Positions 52,819 through 61,272 of a stretch of 64,000 nucleotides of DNA are shown in pieces (the first letter of the stretch is position 1; every line of letters begins with the position of its first letter). The DNA comes from Hwanghaeella sp965227365. Lineage in GTDB: Bacteria; Pseudomonadota; Alphaproteobacteria; UBA8366; Aestuariispiraceae. The stretch is taken from assembly GCF_965227365.1 (NCBI RefSeq), contig NZ_OZ245754.1, positions 5,022,001 through 5,086,000 on the forward strand. The letters are read 5' to 3'. A program made the translations under genes and the position numbers. The notes beneath the pieces were generated by a model that made no database searches, was not told the origin of the DNA, and saw only the letters and a program-made list of their open reading frames with translations.

Positions 52819-53541
52819 ATGATGGACGGGTTTGCGATCGGCGCGGAAACTTTGCGGAATGTGGGCGGGGCGTCGGCGTCGGCAGCGGAAGAGGAGGTCA
52901 AATCCGTTCGGAAGCTGTCCTATGCCGTTCCATGTTCGTCCGGTTTCCGGGACTCCGTGCTGGAAATGGCGGCGGATAGAGAGGTCAATGTCGGTGACTT
53001 GGCCCGTTCGATAATGCTTACTTTGCCGCCAGACGAGATCAGGGCCGCTTCGGACCCGGGAGAGCCGGAAGAAAGCGACCGGGAGACCGTTGTTCTGAAA
53101 TCAGGACCAAGTGCCGGCAAGCCTTGGCGTAGAAAACCCCGGCTTCAAGTTCGCCTGCCGGCCGGGCACGATGTCGTGGATATCAGAAAAGCACTCGGAA
53201 TAGCCCTGGATCTCCACCGCGGTGACCGGGAGGTGCGCCTGGAATCGACCGCCGCCCCCGACTGGTCCGATATTGTCCATGAAATGGAGGAGAAGGTCGC
53301 GCGACTGCAGGTGACGATTGCGACATTGGCCTTCGAGCCGCTGGCAAATGGTGTGCGGACTCGGGAAGAAGCCATGCACGTTCTTGGCTTTGTTCCGAAC
53401 AGTCGACCGGACGCGAAGATGATCAAGGCGCGGTACCGTATGATGGCGGCGATCCACCACCCTGATAGCGAATTTGGAGATCATGCGCGAATGTCGCAAT
53501 TGAATCAGGCGATGAGCCTGCTCAGGAGCGCGGCGATCTAA
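52819..53541 (+). CDS. Protein with a C-terminal J-domain-like motif
   Basis: A 240-residue protein. The last 70 residues resemble a J-domain: helix ARYRMMAAIHHPDSEFGDH with the HPD tripeptide, then QLNQAMSLLRSA. An N-terminal segment (SGFRDSVLEMAADREVNVGDLARSI) resembles a short helical DNA-binding or ribbon-helix-helix region, and a basic stretch follows. AAGGAGG with optimal spacing supports starts at 52819 or 52822 rather than 52801. Function unclear; it ends at a strong terminator. Possibly a co-chaperone for the adjacent accessory genes, as inference only. Confidence 0.6.
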   Translation: MMDGFAIGAETLRNVGGASASAAEEEVKSVRKLSYAVPCSSGFRDSVLEMAADREVNVGDLARSIMLTLPPDEIRAASDPGEPEESDRETVVLKSGPSAGKPWRRKPRLQVRLPAGHDVVDIRKALGIALDLHRGDREVRLESTAAPDWSDIVHEMEEKVARLQVTIATLAFEPLANGVRTREEAMHVLGFVPNSRPDAKMIKARYRMMAAIHHPDSEFGDHARMSQLNQAMSLLRSAAI

Positions 53542-53567
53542 TCCCGAGAAAGCATGACGCGCAGACA

Positions 53568-53598
53568 GGGCTTTGGCAGCGGTGCCAAAGCCCTTTTT
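53568..53598 (+). terminator. Rho-independent terminator after the J-like gene
   Basis: A perfect 11-bp stem (GGGCTTTGGCA / TGCCAAAGCCC) with a GCGG loop and five T, about 27 bases after the stop. Confidence 0.92.
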
Positions 53599-53659
53599 GC
53601 TGTCCGGGTCGGAAATCATCCAATCAGAATGCGGTATGGAAGAAAACGAGATTATTCGT

Positions 53660-53693
53660 TTGACTATGCACTAATCGGATAATATTCGTGCAT
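53660..53693 (+). promoter_or_regulatory. Putative promoter/operator of the HTH-prephenate dehydratase gene
   Basis: A TTGACT (53660) and TAATAT (53680) pair with short spacing, overlapped by ATGCAC/GTGCAT arms (53666-53671 and 53688-53693). It lies about 35-65 bases before the gene and could be where its own HTH acts; this is inference. Confidence 0.35.
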
Positions 53694-53726
53694 TTAATTC
53701 GATATGCGCAATAAGGTTGATGTGTA

Positions 53727-54866
53727 ATGCTTGAAGCTATGAGTGACCGAATAAGGCAAGCCCGTATTTCCGCTGGTTTGACGCAAACCGATTTGGCGGG
53801 CCGGTTGGGTGTGACCCAATCGACTGTGAACCGCTGGGAAGGCGGCCGGCACGACCCTTCCCGCGAAATGGCAACGCGGATCGCCGAAGCCCTTGATATG
53901 ACGACCCAATGGCTGGAAATGGGCGAAGGCGAACCCGGAGATGGGCCGCTGACTTCGACGGCCAGCGTTTCGGATCATCGCAAACCGAAGACATCTGATC
54001 TATTCACGCCCTTGCTGCGCTATGTCGACAACCCGGTCATTGCGTATCAAGGGGTCCCAGGCGCCTATTCGCATCTGTCCTGTACTGAAGCATTCCCAAC
54101 GCTGAAGCCATTGTCCTGCGCCAGTTTCGAAGACGCTTTCGCGGCGGTGGAAACCGGTCGGGCTGGCCTTGCCATGATCCCGATCGAAAACAGTCTGGGC
54201 GGGCGAGTGGCGGATATTCATCACCTGCTCCCTGAATCGAGCCTTTACATTGTCGGCGAGCATTTTCAGCCGGTGCACCATAACCTTCTTGCGCCGAAGG
54301 GTGCGACATTGGAGGGGATCAAGGAAGCGCGGAGCCATCCCCAGGCGCTGGCGCAGGTTCGGGAAACCTTGCGGGAATTGAAGATCAAGCCGGTAAGCCG
54401 TGCCGACACGGCTGGATCGGCGGCGGATGTAGCGGAACTGGGTGATCCCACTGTTGCCGCGGTGGCCTCAAGCCTGGCGGCTGAGACCTACGGCCTCGAT
54501 GTTCTGCGCAGCCGGATCGAAGACCGGATCGGCAATGTGACACGTTTCGTCATCATGTCGCGTACCAGGATAGAACCGGACCCACTGGACGGACCTTCCA
54601 TGACCAGTTTCGTCTTCACGGTCCGTAGTGTGCCGGCGTCGTTGTACAAGTCCATGGGTGGGTTTGCGACCAATGGCGTCAACATGATCAAGCTGGAAAG
54701 TTACATTTCCGTCGCAGATTATTCGGTCGCACGCTTCTACGCGGAAATCGAGGGGCATCCCGCGGAACGGCATGTCGACAGGGCGATGGAGGAACTGCAG
54801 TACTTCACCACGCGTGTGAAAATGTTGGGAACCTATAAGCAGAACCCGTTCCGCTTTCAGGACTGA
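53727..54866 (+). CDS. pheA: Prephenate dehydratase with fused N-terminal XRE helix-turn-helix
   Basis: Prephenate dehydratase makes phenylpyruvate, the last but one step of phenylalanine synthesis. The 379-residue protein is longer than the usual 280-290. Residues 1-65 form a Cro/CI-type HTH (IRQARISAGLTQTDLAGRLG, then STVNRWEGGRHDPS). The PDT domain (about 100-285) has YQGVPGAYSHLS, PIENSLGG and the active-site motif NVTRF. A C-terminal ACT domain (from about 293) carries NMIKLESYI, the alphaproteobacterial form of the phenylalanine-binding loop. The frame is continuous, so this is a true fusion, not an error between genes. A strong terminator follows. Confidence 0.9.
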   Translation: MLEAMSDRIRQARISAGLTQTDLAGRLGVTQSTVNRWEGGRHDPSREMATRIAEALDMTTQWLEMGEGEPGDGPLTSTASVSDHRKPKTSDLFTPLLRYVDNPVIAYQGVPGAYSHLSCTEAFPTLKPLSCASFEDAFAAVETGRAGLAMIPIENSLGGRVADIHHLLPESSLYIVGEHFQPVHHNLLAPKGATLEGIKEARSHPQALAQVRETLRELKIKPVSRADTAGSAADVAELGDPTVAAVASSLAAETYGLDVLRSRIEDRIGNVTRFVIMSRTRIEPDPLDGPSMTSFVFTVRSVPASLYKSMGGFATNGVNMIKLESYISVADYSVARFYAEIEGHPAERHVDRAMEELQYFTTRVKMLGTYKQNPFRFQD

Positions 54867-54894
54867 CCGCAGCGGAACATTGGAACCGTGATTG

Positions 54895-54933
54895 AAGGGC
54901 GGAACGGCCGGACCGTTCCGCCCTTTGCTGTTT
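54895..54933 (+). terminator. Terminator after pheA
   Basis: A perfect 13-bp stem (AAGGGCGGAACGG / CCGTTCCGCCCTT) with a 5-base loop, then T-rich sequence, 29 bases after the stop. Confidence 0.8.
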
Positions 54934-54996
54934 CGCATCATGCAACGCTTGCGAGGGCTGGGGCGTTGTTCTCCTGGAAAACAAAGGAGGCGCGAT

Positions 54997-55398
54997 ATGT
55001 CCCAGCAAGGAAAATCAGCCCAAGCGACGCAGAGCGGTGAAAACGCTCCCCAAGGCATTGGGGACGCGATCCAGTCTCTGGTATCGGCCGTTTACGGCCA
55101 GAAACAACAGCAGGCCGCCGCCGCGTTGCTGGATGCGTCCAGCGCCGTCGAAGCCGCAGCGGACGACTTGAAGCTGCACGGCCGTTCGAACGCCGCGGAA
55201 CATACCGAAACGGCGGCGGATTGGCTTGAAAACACGGCGCAGAGGGTGATCAGAACGAATCCGAACGAGGTCACCGACTTCCTCGCCGAGGCGGCTGAGA
55301 AGAACCCCGCCTTGTTCATAGGTTCCGCGGCTTTGGGCGGTGCTGCGCTTGTTCTGTGGTTGCAAAGCGTCAGCCGACGCAACGTCGCGGAACAATGA
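54997..55398 (+). CDS. YqjD/ElaB-like stress membrane protein
   Basis: A 133-residue protein of mostly amphipathic helix (QQQAAAALLDASSAVEAAADDLK) with a C-terminal hydrophobic anchor (PALFIGSAALGGAALVLWLQSV). This matches the tail-anchored, ribosome-associating YqjD/ElaB-like group, though sequence similarity is loose. AAAGGAGG precedes the ATG. It overlaps the following gene (ATGA), forming a three-gene operon of small membrane and basic proteins. Confidence 0.65.
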   Translation: MSQQGKSAQATQSGENAPQGIGDAIQSLVSAVYGQKQQQAAAALLDASSAVEAAADDLKLHGRSNAAEHTETAADWLENTAQRVIRTNPNEVTDFLAEAAEKNPALFIGSAALGGAALVLWLQSVSRRNVAEQ

Positions 55399-55751
55399 CA
55401 TCAGCAGGCAAGAGCTTGCGGGAAGAAGCCATGCTGGATGGCTTGCAGCAAACGCTGTCGGGTGTCTGCGACGCTTTTCTGAACGCTGTCAAATCCGCTG
55501 CCCGGCCGCATGTCCGCCGGGTTGTCCGGCGGGTCCATTTCAGCGCCGCAGGCTATGCACTGACCTTGATGGCGGCAGTTTGGTGCGCCATCGCAATCAC
55601 GCTGGCCGCCGCGCAGTATCTGCCCCTATGGGCATCGTTTTTATGCGTTTCCGCGTTCCTCGCCGTTGGGGCCGCGAGCGCATTCATCATCCCCTCCCTG
55701 GAGAACGGCAATCGGACAACCGGGAGGACAAACCACCTCGAAGGAGAGTGA
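55395..55751 (+). CDS. Holin-like superfamily membrane protein (YqjE/DUF1469 type)
   Basis: A 118-residue protein with two spans (AAVWCAIAITLAAAQYLPLW and FLCVSAFLAVGAASAFIIP) after an amphipathic N-terminus. The size and position after a YqjD-like gene support a YqjE/phage-holin superfamily III member. Its ATG overlaps the stop of the previous gene. Function in stress or envelope maintenance is presumed from context only. Confidence 0.65.
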   Translation: MTSAGKSLREEAMLDGLQQTLSGVCDAFLNAVKSAARPHVRRVVRRVHFSAAGYALTLMAAVWCAIAITLAAAQYLPLWASFLCVSAFLAVGAASAFIIPSLENGNRTTGRTNHLEGE

Positions 55752-55755
55752 CGAT

Positions 55756-56217
55756 ATGACCAAGAGCACGACGAAGACGACCAATCGGAAGAAGACGGCT
55801 AAGAATGCCCAGACCACGAAGAAAGCCAGTGCCGCCGCGAGCAAGACGGAGGATACCGGCGTGACGGTGGAAGCCGCGCAGACGACGCCCGCCGAATTTA
55901 TCAGCAAGAATGCGATCCCCCTGGGCATGGTCGCCGCCGGAATCGGTATCCTCGCCGCGAGGAACATCAATGGCGGTGACAATGCCGTTACGAATGCGGC
56001 AGCCCGTGGTCGGAAAAAGCTCGCGGCTGCTGCCGAAACGGGTCGGGGCAAGGCACGCAAAAGCGCGTCCAAGCTGCGGGGACGTGCCGGCAACGGCCTC
56101 TCGAAATCCAAGCAGACGGTGGCGGCGCATCCGGTAGCCGCCGGTGTTGCCGCCGCGGCGGTTGGCGCGGGCCTTGCGGTCGCGGTGCCGAAACTGATCA
56201 ATCGCGGCCGGTCGTAA
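55756..56217 (+). CDS. Lys/Ala-rich basic protein, histone H1-like
   Basis: A 153-residue protein, N-terminal half rich in Lys and Thr (TKTTNRKKTAKNAQTTKKAS) and C-terminal half with RGRKKLAAAAETGRGKARKS, a composition like bacterial histone H1-like proteins or the C-terminal tails of nucleoid proteins. Two glycine/alanine hydrophobic stretches (IPLGMVAAGIGILAA and HPVAAGVAAAAVGAGLAVAV) argue it is membrane-associated, in the ElaB/DUF883 sense. GGAGAG precedes it. Third gene of the operon. Confidence 0.55.
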   Translation: MTKSTTKTTNRKKTAKNAQTTKKASAAASKTEDTGVTVEAAQTTPAEFISKNAIPLGMVAAGIGILAARNINGGDNAVTNAAARGRKKLAAAAETGRGKARKSASKLRGRAGNGLSKSKQTVAAHPVAAGVAAAAVGAGLAVAVPKLINRGRS

Positions 56218-56274
56218 CCGGTCCTGGCCCAACCGGCCCGAGTGGTCACGGGGGCGAGACAGGCAGATAAGATG

Positions 56275-56301
56275 ACGCCGGCGGGCATTGCCCGCCGGCG
56301 T
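56275..56301. terminator. GC-rich hairpin between convergent genes
   Basis: A perfect 12-bp stem (ACGCCGGCGGGC / GCCCGCCGGCGT) with a 3-base loop but no strong T-run. It separates the basic protein gene from the converging HAD hydrolase and may stop transcription in both directions. Confidence 0.6.
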
Positions 56302-56330
56302 TGTCATTCCTGAGACAAGAAAAGATTAAG

Positions 56331-56939
56331 TCAGAAACCGTGTTTGATCAGGGCGGCCAGGACGTCGTCGTGGGAACGGACATGGACGGTTTGCAACCCG
56401 GCGTTCCGCGCCCCTTCGATATTCCCGGCGGAATCGTCGAAAAACAGAATCTCGCCAGGGGGAAGGCCGACGGCATCGGCGACATGCAGGAAGGATTTCA
56501 GCTCCGGTTTCCGATGGCCGATGGCGGAAGAAACATAGACCTCGTCGAAATGCCGCAGAACGTCTTTGAACCGTGCGGAAAAACTTTCCACATGGGCGGC
56601 ATTCGTGTTGCTGAAGGCGTATAGCGGGACGGTACCTTTCAAGCGTTTCAGGACGTCCGCGATGCCGTCGATTTCCCGAATCAGAAGGGCGTTCCAGCCA
56701 TCGACCATTTCGTCGTGCGCGAGATCCAGTTCCAATAAGGTGCGCAAATGATCCATATAGGCGGCGGTGTCGATCTCACCGCGCTCATAACGGTCGTGGG
56801 TTTCGTCCCGTTGATGCCGGTGGGCGATCTGTGAAACGTCGACGCCTGATTTTTTTCCCCAATGGTCGAATGACCTGTTCATGTCCACTTCGATGACGAC
56901 GCCGCCGATATCGAAGAGAAGCGCTTTCGGCCTTGCCAT
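56331..56939 (-). CDS. HAD superfamily phosphatase (YihX-like)
   Basis: A 202-residue haloacid dehalogenase-type hydrolase. Motif I reads LLFDIGGVV with the nucleophile Asp, followed by IEVDMNRSFDHWG, as in YihX sugar-phosphatases. Motif II TNAAH, and motif III/IV IFFDDSAGNIEGARNAG are clear. Substrate is probably a sugar phosphate. Start 56939 is the ATG at the family N-terminus. Its neighbour upstream is nudC on the same strand. Confidence 0.85.
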   Translation of the reverse strand: MARPKALLFDIGGVVIEVDMNRSFDHWGKKSGVDVSQIAHRHQRDETHDRYERGEIDTAAYMDHLRTLLELDLAHDEMVDGWNALLIREIDGIADVLKRLKGTVPLYAFSNTNAAHVESFSARFKDVLRHFDEVYVSSAIGHRKPELKSFLHVADAVGLPPGEILFFDDSAGNIEGARNAGLQTVHVRSHDDVLAALIKHGF

Positions 56940-56967
56940 GATCTGACCTTTTCTCTCTGGCGGTGGT

Positions 56968-57969
56968 TCAATAGGCCTTGGGCTTTGGAAACGGCATGTT
57001 CGGTTGCTGCGGCCGAACCTTCGCCGCATCGTCGCCCAACCAATCGTCAATCAACCGGCGCGCGATGGAATCGCGACGGGGCAGGCGGAAGGTCTGGTCT
57101 TCCGGTGAATTCAGCAATTCCTCCCGCGTGTACCAGCGGGCTTCCTCGATCTCCAACTCGTCCACATTGATGTCGAAGGTGGTCGCCCGGGCGGTGAAGC
57201 CCAGCATGATCGAGGCCGGGAAAGGCCAAGGCTGGGAGGAGTTATAGCTGACGCTGGTCACCTGCACGCCGACTTCCTCGAAGATTTCCCGGGCGACAGC
57301 GTCCTCCAGGCTTTCCCCGGGTTCGACGAAGCCGGCCAATACCGAATGCATGCCGGGCGGCCAGGCAGCCTGCCGGCCCATGATAATCCGGTCATTGCCG
57401 TCGTGGACCAGCATGATCACCGCTGGATCGGTTCGGGGGAAATGCTGGCTGCCGCAATCTGTATTGGTGCATTTCCGGACATGGCCGGCCTGAATGCTTT
57501 CGGTCGGCGATCCGCAGACGCCGCAAAACCGGTGCCGTTGATGCCAGAAGGTCAAGCCGCGCGCATAGGCCAACACGGATCCGTCCGCATGCGGGATCAA
57601 TTGCCCGAAAGCCCGCAGATCCTTGAAAACGCCCTCCTCGGCAAGCGGCGGTTCTTCGTGGTGGGAAAGGTCGATGGCGAAATGGGCGACCTCGGCGTAA
57701 ATGCCCAGGAAGATCAGTGTCTCGGCCTCGGCCAAGATCGGATGATCGCCCTGCAGCAGGACCGGGTTCGGCTCCTCCGTATCGTCCTCCCGCGGTAGAA
57801 TCAGGTTCTGGGAGCGCCAGATCGGAACGATCCGGGCCGTTCCCGACGAGATTCGTTCAATCAGTTTTTCCATGTCGCCGCGGACTTCGGCGGCGCGATC
57901 CAGCGGGCCGCTCTCATAGTAGTTGGCGCGCCTGTCGAGATGAGGCGGAAAATGCGGTGTATAGGGCAT
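56968..57969 (-). CDS. nudC: NAD(+) diphosphatase / NAD-decapping Nudix hydrolase
   Basis: NudC cleaves NAD(H) and removes NAD caps from RNA. The 333-residue protein has a zinc ribbon with CGVC and CTNTDC pairs, the Nudix box starting GFVEPGES and ending REIFEEVGV, and the NudC signature SQPWPFP following it. The N-terminal half carries the family's substrate domain. It lies on the minus strand, divergent from the SRP RNA and dnaX. Confidence 0.93.
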   Translation of the reverse strand: MPYTPHFPPHLDRRANYYESGPLDRAAEVRGDMEKLIERISSGTARIVPIWRSQNLILPREDDTEEPNPVLLQGDHPILAEAETLIFLGIYAEVAHFAIDLSHHEEPPLAEEGVFKDLRAFGQLIPHADGSVLAYARGLTFWHQRHRFCGVCGSPTESIQAGHVRKCTNTDCGSQHFPRTDPAVIMLVHDGNDRIIMGRQAAWPPGMHSVLAGFVEPGESLEDAVAREIFEEVGVQVTSVSYNSSQPWPFPASIMLGFTARATTFDINVDELEIEEARWYTREELLNSPEDQTFRLPRRDSIARRLIDDWLGDDAAKVRPQQPNMPFPKPKAY

Positions 57970-58165
57970 GGGCGTTTCGTCGAATTTCTTGTTGATTGCA
58001 GCCCGTTGATCGGACTGTCAGGAAGGTGGCACGGTTATGTGGTTCGGGCAACGCCCGCGGACGCCCTCAGTGCTGTGACCCCGTGTCCGAGATAGCGGGG
58101 GTTTGTCCTGCCGCAAAAACGCCCGAATCTTTCGCTTGAGACTCAGGGTATGATACCCGATATAT

Positions 58166-58273
58166 GGGGCGGAAGGTCGGCTGGCGGACGGACTCCTCGC
58201 CAACCCGGTCAGGTCCGGAAGGAAGCAGCCGTAACGAGTTTCTGTCCGGGTCGTCAGTTCGGCCTTCCGCTCA
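58166..58273 (+). ncRNA. ffs: Signal recognition particle RNA (4.5S type)
   Basis: The core holds the universal SRP RNA domain IV: CAGGTCCGGAAGGAAGCAGC, with the GGAA tetraloop and asymmetric internal loop. The ends pair (GGAAGGTCG with CGGCCTTCC), giving a long single hairpin of about 108 nt. Exact ends are estimated. Position just upstream of dnaX is the standard alphaproteobacterial arrangement. Confidence 0.93.
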
Positions 58274-58352
58274 TCTAAGGCGCATTCGAGAGGCGCTCCC
58301 GGCCGGTTCAAGCCGGCACGTCCAAGGAAGAGACTGAGAACGCGTATATTTG

Positions 58353-60209
58353 ATGTCTGACGAGCAGCCAGCACCGGCCTACCGCGTTCTCGCCCGGAAA
58401 TACCGGCCGAAGGACTTCCAGTCCATGATCGGCCAGGAAGCGCTCGTCCGAATTCTCACCAACGCCATCAATAGCGGCCGTATCGCGCAGGCGTTCATGC
58501 TGACCGGCGTGCGCGGTGTGGGCAAAACCACGACGGCGCGCATCATCGCCAAGGCGCTGAATTGCACCGGGCCGGACGGCAAGGGCGGGCCGACTCCCGA
58601 CCCTTGCGGGGTCTGCGACAATTGCAAGGCGATCGCCGAGGACCGGCATGTGGACGTCCAGGAAATGGATGCCGCCAGCCGCACCGGTGTCGACGATATC
58701 CGCGAATTGATTGACGGCGTGCGCTATCGCCCCGTCGCCGCGCGTTACAAGGTCTATGTGCTCGACGAAGTGCATATGCTCTCCCGCAATGCCTTCAATG
58801 CGCTTCTGAAGACGCTGGAAGAGCCGCCCGAACATGTGAAGTTCATCTTCGCGACGACGGAAATCCGCAAGGTGCCGGTGACGGTGTTGAGCCGCTGCCA
58901 ACGGTTCGATCTGCGCCGCGTGCCGCTTGACCAATTGATTTCCTACTTCCGGTGGATTGGCGAGCAGGAAGGCCGTGAAATCGAGGACGAAGCGCTGGCA
59001 ATGGTCAGTCGTGCCGCCGACGGATCGGTCCGCGACGGGCTGTCCATCCTGGATCAGGCAATCGCGCTGGCCGACGGCGCCGTCACCGGCGACCGGGTCC
59101 GCGATATGCTGGGGCTCGCCGACCGGTCGAGGGTCTATGACCTGTTTGACGCGACAATGCGCGGCGACGCGCCGGCGGCCCTGGACCTTGTCGGTGAAAT
59201 GTATGACGCGGGTGCGGACCCGATCGTCGTATTGCAGGACATGCTGGATGTCTGCCATTGGCTGACGCGAATCAAGTTGTCACCGGAGCTGGCGGAGAAG
59301 ACGTCTACCCCCGAACTGGAACGAACGCGTGCCGCGGAAATGGCGGGCACACTCGGCATGCCGCATTTGTCTCGGACCTGGCAGATGCTGTTGAAGGGCT
59401 TGTCCGAGACGCGCAACGCGCCAAGCCCGATCCAGGCCGCCGAAATGGTGATCATCCGTCTTATCCATGCCGCCGACCTGCCGCCGCCGGGTGATCTGGT
59501 TCAGCGTTTGACGCAAGGCGGCGGCGTGCCAGCAACGGGCGGTGCGCCGAGTGGTGCTGCCGGCGGTTCCTCGGGCTCTGGGGGCGGCGGCGGTTCGGCA
59601 AGCGCGGTTTCAACTTCCCATGTGGATCAAGGCGGCGGCAACGGCGGTCGTGCGCCGGCGATGGCGCTGGTGTCCAACGGAAACCCGTCCTATGCGGGCG
59701 AGCCTGAACGGACGCCGGCCGCTGAAGAGGCGCGACCGGCTGTGCAACCGGAACAGGCGCCGCTGAAAAGCTATGACGATCTGCTGAAACTGCTGGAAGA
59801 GCGCCGGGAAGGCAGATTGCTGAAGCATCTGGTCCATGATGTTCATCTGGTGCGGTTCGAGCCGGGGCGGATCGACTTGCGCCCGACTGGCGCGGCGCCG
59901 AAGGATATCACCAACCGCCTCGCCGCTTTGCTGCATCGATGGTTCGAGACCCGATGGGTCGTTTCGGTCAGCAGCGAAGCGGGGCAGCCGACGGTCGCGG
60001 AAGTTCGGCAGGCGGCGGAACAGGCGCGCTTCGATGCCGCGGCGCAGGACCCGCTGGTCCAAGCCGTCATGGGCGCGTTTCCGGGCGCAAAGATCAAAAA
60101 GGTCGTCGCACCGGAACCGCCGGACCCTGTGTCCGAGGGGATGTCTGTTGAGGACGGTATCACCGATCCTTCCGAAGACGGACCGGACGACGAATTGGAC
60201 GCGGACTGA
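58353..60209 (+). CDS. dnaX: DNA polymerase III subunit gamma/tau
   Basis: The clamp-loader ATPase. The 618-residue protein has Walker A GVRGVGKTTTAR, a zinc module with CTGPDGKGG...CGVCDNC, Walker B LDEVHMLS and sensor SRC motif. A long Gly/Ser/Ala linker (about residues 395-425) precedes the C-terminal tau domain. ATG at 58353 is preceded by a TTG in the same frame. No slippery AAAAAAG run was noticed. Following genes ybaB and recR form the conserved dnaX-ybaB-recR block. Confidence 0.96.
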   Translation: MSDEQPAPAYRVLARKYRPKDFQSMIGQEALVRILTNAINSGRIAQAFMLTGVRGVGKTTTARIIAKALNCTGPDGKGGPTPDPCGVCDNCKAIAEDRHVDVQEMDAASRTGVDDIRELIDGVRYRPVAARYKVYVLDEVHMLSRNAFNALLKTLEEPPEHVKFIFATTEIRKVPVTVLSRCQRFDLRRVPLDQLISYFRWIGEQEGREIEDEALAMVSRAADGSVRDGLSILDQAIALADGAVTGDRVRDMLGLADRSRVYDLFDATMRGDAPAALDLVGEMYDAGADPIVVLQDMLDVCHWLTRIKLSPELAEKTSTPELERTRAAEMAGTLGMPHLSRTWQMLLKGLSETRNAPSPIQAAEMVIIRLIHAADLPPPGDLVQRLTQGGGVPATGGAPSGAAGGSSGSGGGGGSASAVSTSHVDQGGGNGGRAPAMALVSNGNPSYAGEPERTPAAEEARPAVQPEQAPLKSYDDLLKLLEERREGRLLKHLVHDVHLVRFEPGRIDLRPTGAAPKDITNRLAALLHRWFETRWVVSVSSEAGQPTVAEVRQAAEQARFDAAAQDPLVQAVMGAFPGAKIKKVVAPEPPDPVSEGMSVEDGITDPSEDGPDDELDAD

Positions 60210-60265
60210 AGCGCGGCATTCACAGCGGCGCCGTTAATTGAGCTTTCAAGGCAAGGAGCTTGGCC

Positions 60266-60592
60266 ATGATGAAGAACCTCGGCCAAATGATGAAACAGGC
60301 CCAAGAAGTCCAAACCAAGATGCAGGAAATGCAGGAACGTTTGGCGGAGGCGGAGCTTACGGGCGCATCCGGCGGCGGCATGGTGACGATCACCATGACC
60401 GGCAAGGGCGAAGTGCGCCGGGTTCAAATTGATCCCGGCCTGATCGTGCCTGATGACCGCGAGGTACTGGAAGACCTGATCGCGGCGGCGGTCAACGATG
60501 CGCGCCAGAAGGTTGATGCTTTTACCCAGGAAGAGACTCAGAAGATCATGGGCGGATTGCAATTACCGCCGGGCGTCAAACTGCCCTTCTGA
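60266..60592 (+). CDS. ybaB: YbaB/EbfC family nucleoid-associated protein
   Basis: A 108-residue dimeric DNA-binding protein. N-terminal helix MMKNLGQMMKQAQEVQTKMQ, then GASGGGMVTITMTGKGEVRRVQIDP and the C-terminal VNDARQKVDAF block are standard. Start at 60266 follows AAGGAG. It lies between dnaX and recR, the canonical operon, and probably helps RecR or nucleoid organisation. Confidence 0.95.
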   Translation: MMKNLGQMMKQAQEVQTKMQEMQERLAEAELTGASGGGMVTITMTGKGEVRRVQIDPGLIVPDDREVLEDLIAAAVNDARQKVDAFTQEETQKIMGGLQLPPGVKLPF

Positions 60593-60640
60593 TAACCGGA
60601 ATGGGGCGGCGGGCGGTATCCGCCGGGGATTTCTGACACC

Positions 60641-61228
60641 ATGAACGAAATCGAACGCGTCATTCAGCTGCTATCCCGGCTGCCGGGCCTTGGGCCGCGC
60701 TCGGCGCGGCGCGCGGCGTTGCATATGATCAATCGGCGGGAAAGCCTGATGCAACCGCTTGCCCAGGCGCTTCAGGATGCCAGTGAGGCGATCAAGATCT
60801 GCGGCACATGCGGCAACCTGGACACGGTCGATCCCTGCGGTGTCTGCAACGACCCGAACCGCGATGGCGCGTTGCTCTGCGTGGTCGAACAGGTGGCCGA
60901 CCTCTGGGCGCTGGAGCGCACGGCATCCTTCAAGGGCCGCTATCATGTGCTGGGCGGTGTGCTTTCCGCCATCGATGGGGTGGGGCCGGAGGATCTCAAC
61001 ATTGCCGCCCTCGTCGAGCGCTGCAATGGAGAGGTGAAGGAAGTCATTCTGGCCACCAACCTGACGGTGGAAGGACAGACCACGGCGCATTACATCATAG
61101 AACGGCTCGCGCCGACCGGCGTTACGGTGACGCGCCTCGCCCATGGCGTACCGGTGGGCGGAGAGTTGGATTATCTGGACGACGGCACTTTGAGCGCGGC
61201 CTTGCAGGCACGGCGGGCGCTCGGTTGA
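60641..61228 (+). CDS. recR: Recombination mediator RecR
   Basis: RecR loads RecA with RecO on gapped DNA. The 195-residue protein has the helix-hairpin-helix LPGLGPRSARRAALH, a zinc finger with CGTCGNLDTVDPCGVC, and the Toprim domain (LLCVVEQVADLWALERT). Standard size and order after ybaB confirm it. Confidence 0.97.
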   Translation: MNEIERVIQLLSRLPGLGPRSARRAALHMINRRESLMQPLAQALQDASEAIKICGTCGNLDTVDPCGVCNDPNRDGALLCVVEQVADLWALERTASFKGRYHVLGGVLSAIDGVGPEDLNIAALVERCNGEVKEVILATNLTVEGQTTAHYIIERLAPTGVTVTRLAHGVPVGGELDYLDDGTLSAALQARRALG

Positions 61229-61272
61229 GGCGCTAGAGAACCGCCGCCGTCCCTTTGTCATGAGGATCACCT

